Both the position numbers and the translations under genes were made by a program. Below the pieces are notes generated by a model, which saw only the letters and a list, made by a program, of their open reading frames with translations, ran no database searches and was not told the origin of the DNA. From positions 1 to 9,121 of the forward strand of contig JBPBPY010000214.1 in assembly GCA_050954505.1 (NCBI GenBank): 9,121 nt of DNA. The letters are read 5' to 3'. Origin of the DNA: JAQGMO01 sp050954505. GTDB lineage: Bacteria > Pseudomonadota > Gammaproteobacteria > Burkholderiales > Burkholderiaceae_D. Shown here one piece after another: positions 1 to 5,844 of the stretch. The stretch's first letter is position 1, and each line of letters starts with the position of its first letter.

Positions 1-1
1 G

Positions 2-2182
2 CCAAAGCCCGTTGTTCATCCTGAGTCCTCTTCCAGTCCACCCGTGGCTTCGCCGCCTGGCATGCAGTCGTGGACCGGGGCCGCGGATTTGCCAATTTAT
101 TTCCTCAGTGCGAATGCGCACAACGCTGACGAACTTTCCATACTACCAGTGATCCACGCGCTGCACATTTCGACCCCGTCGAACATTGCCGCAGATGTCC
201 ACCGGACGCACACGCCAACCGACAAGGCAGCTGATCGCAAACGTGATATCGGCACAGGAGCACCGCGTTTGCAACCGCGGCGTAGGGACGCGCAAAACCG
301 GGCAATCGTTGAATTTTTCCTGTTGAAATCGCCCATCATGAGCCTGCTTGATGTCGAGGATTTCGTCAGCCTGAGCCTGACCAGCAAACGCGCCCATGCG
401 GCGGGAGTAAAATTTGCAACAGACCAGGAAACAGCAAGAGGAAGGCGCAAGTATTCTATCGACGGTGAAGGCAAATTCTCGTTAGCCGACGTTCACTACA
501 CACTGCGGCAACGCCGTTTGAATGAAAAATATGAAATGGAAATGGATTCGGTAGAGTTGATCCAGGCTTCATTCAAAGGCATCAACTTTATCGACGGCAT
601 TCTGGAACGTTTGCGTATTTTTTTGTTACGACGATTTTCCCATGTGCCGCATGTGCGAAGCACTGCCGTGGGAACACGATTTATGGAGGCGCACTCAATT
701 CCTGCGATCGAGAACCAGGCAGACTTTTTCGACCAGGCATGCTGGCGTAACGATTCAGTACCGAAGCAGAGCCAACAGTTGCCGCCAGCGACATCTCACG
801 CAGACTGGTACCAATGGCATGCAGCAGCCTTGCATTGCATGACCGCAGAGAACCGCTGGGAGACTTTACGTCTCTATTTCGGTGAGTTAGCACCCGGCGA
901 GTTTGCCGAATTCGTCTTGAAGGCACTGCCAAATATTTCCTTTGAGAAAACTGGAAACACCGCACTGCCAAACGGGGGGGCCAGCCTGGTCGCAACAAGG
1001 TCGCGGCCTGAAACGTTTCACCTCGAACAGACACTCGATCTTGAATTCTCGCATTGTTATTTCAACCTGGAAGACATTGCCGCACTCCGCCGGTGTTGCG
1101 CCAGCAACCCGGCATACCGGAAGATAAGTCTGGATTCCTGTACATGGAACTATGAGGCAAAACAATCATTGATGGAAATGCTGGCAATCACCGAGATGAG
1201 AATTGACTGCTGTTTCGCGACTTCGTTCGGACATTTTGGTCGTGAACTACATGAAAACCCGGTTTCAGTTTTCAATCCGGAGTCAGAATCAGAGTCAAAT
1301 TCAAGTATAGATTCAGATTCAGATTCAGATTCAGATTCAGATCCGGGTCTGCGCATTCTTTCCGGATGGCGTCGTGAGGAGGGGCGACTACAAAAAGTAA
1401 ATTTCTTCAAAGCATTAGCGAAAATGCAAATGCAAAAATGCTTGCAGTTCACTGTTTCTGGCGTGCCCGATTCTCCAGATACAAAGCGTAGCCGCCTGTC
1501 TGCACCATTCGACGATTACTTTTTCACCGACAGCAAACTGACAACGCTTGCTATTCGTTGCCCCGGGCTCCTTGCTTCTACACTCAAGACCCTGGCGAAA
1601 TGGCTGATCACGAATGCGGAAGTCATGAACCTCGATTTGTCTTATTGCGGCATCGGTGATTCCGGCAGCCGCCTGTTCAGAAACGTGTTGAAAACAAATA
1701 CTCATTTGCACCAGCTTCGCCTTGCCCATGCGGCGATCACGCAAAAAGGAATTTGGTACATCGCTGTCGGTCTACTTTACAACAAACATCTGAAAGCACT
1801 GGACCTCTCCGGTAACCATATCGGCATTCAAGGATTCGAATTGCTTGTCGAGGCGCTTCGCAAGAATAAAACGCTGGAAGTATTGAAAATGGGCCAGGTC
1901 GGACCCACCAGCGGCGAGGCGATCAAGAAACTCTGCGACGTGCTGAAGTTACAAAGCAAACTGGTGGACATCGATTTGAGCGGTTGCGATTTGACCGCGG
2001 AAGGGAAAAATTCACTCGCTGCGCTGTTGGAAACGCTACCCCGCAATTTCACCCTGGTTTGCAGCCGGTTCACCATTAGCGGGGATGGTTCCCGCAAGCC
2101 TCTTGCCATGCACGATTACGGTAACGAACGATTGTTGAAGGTGCAGCAAAACCGTAGTGAAATGACTGTCCAATTCATCTGA
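2..2182 (+). CDS. Leucine-rich-repeat protein with F-box-like segment, effector-like; 5' end probably outside the window
   Basis: The frame is open from base 2. GTG at 44 and ATG at 62 and 338 are possible starts, but none has a visible Shine-Dalgarno sequence, so the true start may lie upstream. Numbering from GTG 44 (712 residues): 1-85 is polar and probably disordered. 88-122 fits an F-box pattern, with core SLLDVEDFVSLSLTSKR. LRR-like stretches occur near 340-390 (LDLEFSHCYF, ISLDSCTW). 413-433 is a Ser-Glu/Ser-Asp repeat. At 530, 558, 586, 614 and 643, units of 28-29 residues begin with LDLSYC, LRLAHA, LDLSGN, LKMGQV and IDLSGC, the ribonuclease-inhibitor type of LRR. I see no Sec signal peptide or membrane helix. 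In known proteins such LRRs bind protein partners and an F-box recruits Skp1 of the eukaryotic SCF ubiquitin ligase; Ralstonia GALA effectors combine the two. A role as a secreted host-directed effector is inference. Composition is AT-richer than the neighbours. The gene converges on the cytochrome genes, ending 76 nt before them. Confidence 0.85.
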   Translation, partial: PKPVVHPESSSSPPVASPPGMQSWTGAADLPIYFLSANAHNADELSILPVIHALHISTPSNIAADVHRTHTPTDKAADRKRDIGTGAPRLQPRRRDAQNRAIVEFFLLKSPIMSLLDVEDFVSLSLTSKRAHAAGVKFATDQETARGRRKYSIDGEGKFSLADVHYTLRQRRLNEKYEMEMDSVELIQASFKGINFIDGILERLRIFLLRRFSHVPHVRSTAVGTRFMEAHSIPAIENQADFFDQACWRNDSVPKQSQQLPPATSHADWYQWHAAALHCMTAENRWETLRLYFGELAPGEFAEFVLKALPNISFEKTGNTALPNGGASLVATRSRPETFHLEQTLDLEFSHCYFNLEDIAALRRCCASNPAYRKISLDSCTWNYEAKQSLMEMLAITEMRIDCCFATSFGHFGRELHENPVSVFNPESESESNSSIDSDSDSDSDSDPGLRILSGWRREEGRLQKVNFFKALAKMQMQKCLQFTVSGVPDSPDTKRSRLSAPFDDYFFTDSKLTTLAIRCPGLLASTLKTLAKWLITNAEVMNLDLSYCGIGDSGSRLFRNVLKTNTHLHQLRLAHAAITQKGIWYIAVGLLYNKHLKALDLSGNHIGIQGFELLVEALRKNKTLEVLKMGQVGPTSGEAIKKLCDVLKLQSKLVDIDLSGCDLTAEGKNSLAALLETLPRNFTLVCSRFTISGDGSRKPLAMHDYGNERLLKVQQNRSEMTVQFI
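1280..1342 (+). repeat. In-frame Ser-Asp/Ser-Glu repeat; GATTCA hexamer x5.5
   Basis: Bases 1310-1342 are five perfect GATTCA hexamers plus a terminal GAT, encoding alternating Asp and Ser. They are preceded at 1280-1309 by a degenerate version (GAGTCA, GAATCA, GAGTCA, AATTCA) encoding Glu-Ser and Asn-Ser. The unit is a multiple of three, so gain or loss of copies would change linker length without breaking the frame. It lies between an upstream LRR-like part and the regular C-terminal LRRs, so it probably encodes a flexible acidic linker. Confidence 0.95.
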
Positions 2183-2258
2183 CAAACCTGGAGTGGGCTT
2201 TGCATCGACCTGCTCGAAACACTTTTGCAACCGCTTACGCCGGCAACCTGGACTCGCC

Positions 2259-2615
2259 TTACTTGCGCAGTACCAGATTCCCCGGCAGGCTGTGCAGGTA
2301 AGCCGCCACATCGAGAATGTCCTGGTCGCTCAGTGGCTTGGCCATGCCATTCATGATGGCGTTGGCGCGGCCATTTGGTCCGGTGCCGCCACGGCGGTAT
2401 TCGATCAGCGCCTGGCGCAGGTAGTCGGCGTGCTGGCCTGCCAGCTTCGGGTAAGTGGGATCGATGGCGGTGCGGTAGTCCTTGCCATGGCAGGACGCGC
2501 AATTGTGTTTTTCTGCAACGGCCTTGCCGGCAGCGATGTCGCCCGCTGCCACCGCGGGCAGGGAAACCAGGCCCGCGGCCAGGATGAACAGTGAAGTCGT
2601 AAGGGTTTTCATCAT
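2259..2615 (-). CDS. Exported monohaem c-type cytochrome (c4/c553-like), second of a pair
   Basis: This 118-residue protein is a periplasmic class I cytochrome c that should carry electrons between a quinol-oxidising complex and an oxidase or reductase. Residues 1-24 form a Sec signal peptide ending in AVAA, with likely cleavage before GD. The single haem site is CASCH at 39-43, with His43 as proximal ligand. Met91 in NGMAKPLS is the likely distal ligand, followed by the usual C-terminal helix SDQDILDVAAYL. PKLAGQHADYL at 56-66 is typical of cytochrome c4 halves. The start is ATG-ATG at 2615/2612; AGG in CCAGGCAC gives a better ribosome-binding distance to the second ATG, so the start may be 2612. 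It begins 9 nt after the stop of the other cytochrome gene, so the two are almost certainly one operon. The exact redox partner cannot be told from this window. Confidence 0.93.
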   Translation of the reverse strand: MMKTLTTSLFILAAGLVSLPAVAAGDIAAGKAVAEKHNCASCHGKDYRTAIDPTYPKLAGQHADYLRQALIEYRRGGTGPNGRANAIMNGMAKPLSDQDILDVAAYLHSLPGNLVLRK

Positions 2616-2624
2616 GTGCCTGGC

Positions 2625-2954
2625 TTACTTCTGTTGAGCGTAATAAGCAGCGACATCGGCGATGTCCTGGTCGGACAGGCTGCCGGCAACGCCACGCATG
2701 GTGGGGTTCTTGCGGTCGCCCTTCTTGTAGGCATGCAGCGCCGATTCAAGATACTTGGTCGACTGACCGCCGATCATGGGCACCTGGTACACCTCTGGAA
2801 AACTGGCCTTGTAACCCGGGATGCCGTGGCAACCAATACACATCGAGATCTTGTTGGCGGCAGCTTGGGGATTGCCGACGACATCGGCGGCGCTTGCGCC
2901 CTGAGCCAGGCTGGTCAACACAGCCAGGAAAATCAGCGGGACTGTTTTTTTCAT
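2625..2954 (-). CDS. Exported monohaem c-type cytochrome (c4/c553-like), first of a pair
   Basis: This 109-residue periplasmic class I cytochrome c has a basic N-terminus (MKK), a hydrophobic core and a signal-peptidase site after AQGASA (about residue 22). The haem attachment motif is CIGCH at 39-43. Met86 in NPTMRGVAG is the likely axial ligand, and Met60 (PMIGGQ) is a weaker alternative. It ends in SDQDIADVAAYYA, matching the partner cytochrome encoded downstream, which suggests an old tandem duplication. ATG 2954 is chosen because it puts the signal peptide at the N-terminus and has GGA (CCGGACAAT) just upstream. A candidate promoter lies about 45 bases upstream, so this is probably the first gene of a two-gene operon. 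It is an electron carrier, but its partners are not shown by the context. Confidence 0.93.
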   Translation of the reverse strand: MKKTVPLIFLAVLTSLAQGASAADVVGNPQAAANKISMCIGCHGIPGYKASFPEVYQVPMIGGQSTKYLESALHAYKKGDRKNPTMRGVAGSLSDQDIADVAAYYAQQK

Positions 2955-2999
2955 ATTGTCCGGTAGAGGTTTGGCGTTTCGGGAGACGAAAACCGCTCG

Positions 3000-3028
3000 A
3001 TTCTACCCCAAGAGCTGGCAAGCGTCCA
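3000..3028 (-). promoter_or_regulatory. Candidate sigma70 promoter of the cytochrome pair
   Basis: On the minus strand TGGACG (3023-3028, 4 of 6 matches to TTGACA) and TAGAAT (3000-3005, 5 of 6 matches to TATAAT) are separated by 17 bp. Transcription would start near 2993 and give a leader of about 40 nt before the ATG at 2954. The site lies just beyond the candidate terminator at 3099-3130, as expected if the cytochrome operon is isolated from glgX transcription. This is pattern matching only. Confidence 0.45.
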
Positions 3029-3098
3029 TGCGACTTGAGGCCCTTTGCCAGGGGATAGCATTGTGCATGTGCAGCATGGAGCAGCCATGCAAATGCAA

Positions 3099-3130
3099 AA
3101 ATGAATCCGTCAAAATGACCGGATTCATTT
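3099..3130 (-). terminator. Candidate Rho-independent terminator for leftward (glgX) transcription
   Basis: AAATGAATCCG (3099-3109) and CGGATTCATTT (3120-3130) form a perfect 11-bp stem with a 10-nt loop. Read on the minus strand the second arm runs into TTGCATTTGC, giving a stretch ATTTTTGCATTT at and after the stem end, which is moderately T-rich. The other strand has a poorer T-run, so leftward use is favoured. It lies 315 nt after the glgX stop and before the cytochrome promoter. The stem is AT-rich at its base and only CCG/CGG at its tip, so strength is uncertain. Confidence 0.5.
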
Positions 3131-3297
3131 CATTGTGGCGCTGTATTCGGGGAGCGTTCCTGGCGCCATGCGGATCTGCACGATGCATGCATCACTGGCT
3201 CTGCGTGCTGGCGTGCGTTGCCGGCATCAGCTGGGTGGAGTACGCATCTGCGGCAACAACGTGCCTCGAATATGTGCTGCAGATGCCTCTGACTTGG

Positions 3298-3332
3298 CTG
3301 CATCACTTATCTGCATCACTCACCTGCATCAC
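3298..3332 (-). repeat. Three GTGATGCAG units at exact 13-bp spacing
   Basis: On the minus strand GTGATGCAG occurs at 3324-3332, 3311-3319 and 3298-3306, separated by 4-nt spacers (GTGA, ATAA). A fourth exact copy lies at 3415-3423, and a near copy (GTGATGCAT) at 3187-3195. The even spacing looks more like a short tandem array than chance. Function is unknown; protein-binding sites, repeated structure in a 3' untranslated RNA, or decay of a longer repeat are all possible. Confidence 0.7.
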
Positions 3333-3378
3333 GGATGTGTCTCGCTTGCGTGCATTCTTTACCTGCCTGACTTGAGCA

Positions 3379-3407
3379 AGTCACTTGCGTACATCACATA
3401 AGTGACT
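3379..3407. repeat. 8-bp inverted repeat downstream of glgX
   Basis: AGTCACTT (3379-3386) and AAGTGACT (3400-3407) are perfect complements around a 13-nt loop, starting 38 nt past the glgX stop on the minus strand. No T-tract follows on that strand, so it does not look like a standard intrinsic terminator. It may stabilise the mRNA 3' end or be incidental. Confidence 0.4.
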
Positions 3408-3444
3408 CACTCGTCTGCATCACGCTACGGCTGCACCGCTGCCT

Positions 3445-5625
3445 TCATTCATCGGTCGTCAGCGTGTCTTCCAGCTTCTCGAGAATGCGTTTGGTCTCGC
3501 CGCGTGCCTGCATGGAAAACAGCAGCACCGAGCGGCCGGTGACGGCATATTGTTCACCAGGCTCGAAGACCGGCAATTCCGAGCGTACCGGCATGTTGGT
3601 ATCGACCAGGCAGGTCCAGCTGGCGTTTTCTTTCACTTCCGGCAGCGTGAAATTCACCACATCATGATAGCTGTTGAAGATCAACAGCAGCGTGGTGTCG
3701 CTGGCCGGACGCTTGATACCGCTAACCTGAGCGCGGCCATCAATCACCAGGCCGAACGAATGCATGCTGGCGTCATCCCACTGTTCCTGTGTCATCGGCT
3801 GGCCCGATGCCGAGATCCATGCGGCGTCGGTAATCCCGGTTTCCGGATTAGCTTCGCCGGAAAGGAAACGGCTGCGGTGCAGAACCGGCAAGGTGCGGCG
3901 CAGCGTCAGGATGTTGCGCACGAACTCCTGCAAGGCATGGCCTTCGTCATTGATGTCCCAGTTCACCCAGCTGATGTCATTGTCCTGGCAGTAGGCATTG
4001 TTGTTGCCTTCCTGCGTGCGGCCAAATTCATCGCCAGCCAGGATCATCGGCGTGCCTTGCGAGAAGATCAGCGAACACAGCAGGTTGCGTTTTTGCCGCT
4101 CGCGCAATTCGCGGACTGCCGGATCGTCGGTTGGACCTTCGGCGCCGCAGTTCCATGAACGGTTGTCGGAGCTGCCATCGCGGCTTTCTTCGCCGTTGGC
4201 TTCATTGTGCTTCTCGTTGTACGAAACCAGGTCATTGAGACAGAAGCCGTCATGCGCGGTAATGAAATTCACGCCGGCCCACGGGCGGCGGCCACGCTGG
4301 TTGAACTTGTCGGCCGAACCGGTGATGCGGGTGGCAAAGTCGGTCGCCGTGCCTTCCTCGCCCTTCCAGAATGCCCGCACATCATCGCGGTAACGGTCGT
4401 TCCATTCCGCCCAGCCCGGTGGGAACTTGCCGACCTGGTAACCGCCAGGACCGCAATCCCAGGGTTCGGCCACCATCTTGACGCTGGCCAGGATCGGGTC
4501 CTGGCGGCAAACTTGCAGGAAGCCGCTGGATTCGTCGAAACCATGGTCGAGGCGGCCAAGGATGGTTGCCAGGTCAAAGCGGAAACCGTCGACACCCATT
4601 TCGGTGACCCAGTAGCGCAGGCTGTCGCAAACCATCTGCAAAACGCGCGGGTGTGACAGGTTCAGGGTGTTGCCGGTGCCGGTATCGTTGATGTAGTGGC
4701 GCTTTTGCTCCGGCACCAGGCGATAGTAGGATGCATTGTCGATGCCCTTGAACGACAGCGTCGGTCCCTTTTCATTGCCTTCGGCCGTATGGTTGTAGAC
4801 CACGTCGAGGATGACTTCGAGGCCGGCGGCATGGAAGGCCTTGATCATGTCCTTGAATTCGGCGATCTCGCCACTGGAAAAGTAGCGCGGGTCGGCAGCA
4901 AAGAAACCGAGCGTGTTGTAGCCCCAATAGTTGGTCATGCCCTTTTCGAGCAAATAGTCGTCATTGACAAAGGAATGCACCGGCATCAGTTCCACCGACG
5001 TCACGCCCAGGCCCTTGATGTAGTCCACCACTTCGGGTACGGCCAGGCCGGCAAAGGTGCCGCGCAAATGTTCCGGCACCGCCGGGTGGCGCTTGGTGTA
5101 GCCACGCACATGGGTTTCGTAAAATACGCACTGGTCCCAGGGCACGCGCGTCGGGCTGACGCCGGCGAAGGAAAAGTTGTGGTCGACGACGACGCACTTG
5201 GGCACGAATGGCGCGCTGTCGCGTTCATCGAAACTCAGGTCTTCGTTTTCATCGCCGATGGTATAGCCGAACACTTCGGGCGCCCACGTGAGTTCGCCAA
5301 TGTGCCGTTTCGCATAAGGATCGAGCAGCAGCTTGTTGTGATTGAAACGGTGGCCGTTTTCAGGATCGTAGGGACCGTGGACACGGTAGCCGTATACGGT
5401 ACCAGGGCCGAGATCGGGCACGAACACATGCCAGACTTCATCGGTATATTCGGGCATCTCGATGCGGCCGATTTCATTCTTGCCTTCTGCGTCGTAGAGA
5501 CAAAGTTCAACCTTGGTGGCATTGGCGGAAAACAGCGCAAAGTTGACGCCTTCGCCAGTCCAGGTGGCCCCGCGCGGGTGCGGCAAGCCGGCCTGGATAT
5601 GCTCGAACTGATTTGATGATGGCAT
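3445..5625 (-). CDS. glgX: Glycogen debranching enzyme GlgX (GH13 isoamylase type)
   Basis: GlgX hydrolyses alpha-1,6 branch points of glycogen in the cytoplasm, usually after phosphorylase has shortened the outer chains. The 726-residue protein has an N-terminal CBM48-like beta domain (about 10-110, from GATWTGEGVNFALFSANA), a GH13 TIM barrel (about 150-570) and a C-terminal beta domain. All four GH13 motifs are present: DVVYNH (274-279), GFRFD with nucleophile Asp351 and Arg349, AEPWD with acid/base Glu387, and HD (His458, Asp459) with the transition-state Asp. The enzyme should be active. The open frame continues upstream to 5763, but the extra 46 residues do not look like this family and a candidate -10 box lies inside them, so ATG 5625 is chosen. 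Length fits the isoamylase/TreX/GlgX group; trehalose-pathway TreX is the main alternative. No other glycogen gene is visible. Upstream is the patatin gene on the same strand, 219 bp away. Confidence 0.95.
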   Translation of the reverse strand: MPSSNQFEHIQAGLPHPRGATWTGEGVNFALFSANATKVELCLYDAEGKNEIGRIEMPEYTDEVWHVFVPDLGPGTVYGYRVHGPYDPENGHRFNHNKLLLDPYAKRHIGELTWAPEVFGYTIGDENEDLSFDERDSAPFVPKCVVVDHNFSFAGVSPTRVPWDQCVFYETHVRGYTKRHPAVPEHLRGTFAGLAVPEVVDYIKGLGVTSVELMPVHSFVNDDYLLEKGMTNYWGYNTLGFFAADPRYFSSGEIAEFKDMIKAFHAAGLEVILDVVYNHTAEGNEKGPTLSFKGIDNASYYRLVPEQKRHYINDTGTGNTLNLSHPRVLQMVCDSLRYWVTEMGVDGFRFDLATILGRLDHGFDESSGFLQVCRQDPILASVKMVAEPWDCGPGGYQVGKFPPGWAEWNDRYRDDVRAFWKGEEGTATDFATRITGSADKFNQRGRRPWAGVNFITAHDGFCLNDLVSYNEKHNEANGEESRDGSSDNRSWNCGAEGPTDDPAVRELRERQKRNLLCSLIFSQGTPMILAGDEFGRTQEGNNNAYCQDNDISWVNWDINDEGHALQEFVRNILTLRRTLPVLHRSRFLSGEANPETGITDAAWISASGQPMTQEQWDDASMHSFGLVIDGRAQVSGIKRPASDTTLLLIFNSYHDVVNFTLPEVKENASWTCLVDTNMPVRSELPVFEPGEQYAVTGRSVLLFSMQARGETKRILEKLEDTLTTDE

Positions 5626-5722
5626 GGATGGTTCCGATGAAAAGAAGGGATGGGCAAGATGATGGGCAAGCGCTGCCAGCTGCCAACGGCAACCGTCATG
5701 CGCCCTGCCGCACTTGAGGTTG

Positions 5723-5728
5723 ATTCTA
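5723..5728 (-). promoter_or_regulatory. Possible -10 box for glgX
   Basis: TAGAAT on the minus strand (5 of 6 matches to TATAAT) lies about 98 bp before the chosen glgX ATG, in the 219-bp gap behind the patatin gene. No good -35 is found at 16-18 bp, so it would need an activator or be fortuitous. If used, it excludes translation from the longer upstream frame starting at 5763. Confidence 0.25.
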
Positions 5729-5844
5729 AAGGCTGGCACCCCTTGTGCTTCATCGGACGGCAACTGATTCGTTTGTAGGAATTCAGGAAGACCACGACGA
5801 ACAACTGCCGTGACTGCCGCATCTGCAAACCTTGCGCAAGCGTG

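Larger units (their letters stand above)
2955..3444. other. 490-bp intergenic region without a convincing gene
   Basis: No open frame here looks like a protein. The candidate plus-strand frame (2956-3375) starts with TTG inside the cytochrome leader and is rich in Cys, Trp and His without family features. The region holds the cytochrome promoter (3000-3028), a candidate terminator for leftward transcription (3099-3130), copies of GTGATGCAG on the minus strand (five, one with a last-base mismatch), and an 8-bp inverted repeat at 3379-3407 close behind the glgX stop. It could form a long 3' untranslated region of glgX. Confidence 0.6.

Noticed and set aside
3003..3188. A 61-codon minus-strand frame in the same gap
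   Set aside because: It has no ribosome site or family features and overlaps the hairpin and the promoter.
2956..3375. A 139-codon plus-strand frame in the gap between the cytochromes and glgX
   Set aside because: It has a TTG start, unusual Cys/Trp/His content and no recognisable domain, and it runs through the candidate terminator and promoter. It looks like chance.
3187..3423. CRISPR array
   Set aside because: The repeats are 9 bp with 4-nt or irregular spacers, far below CRISPR repeat and spacer lengths, and no cas gene is present.
4696..5616. A 306-codon plus-strand open frame opposite glgX
   Set aside because: It mirrors the codon pattern of glgX, has no family features and no ribosome site; glgX has all catalytic motifs in the other strand.
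5626..5763. N-terminal extension of glgX by 46 residues
   Set aside because: The extra residues do not resemble GlgX N-termini, contain a candidate -10 box, and the CBM48-like domain begins just after ATG 5625.
5831..5840. CTTGCGCAAG palindrome just after the patatin stop
   Set aside because: It is a perfect 10-bp palindrome but has no loop and no following T-tract, so it is not a convincing terminator or a distinctive operator.
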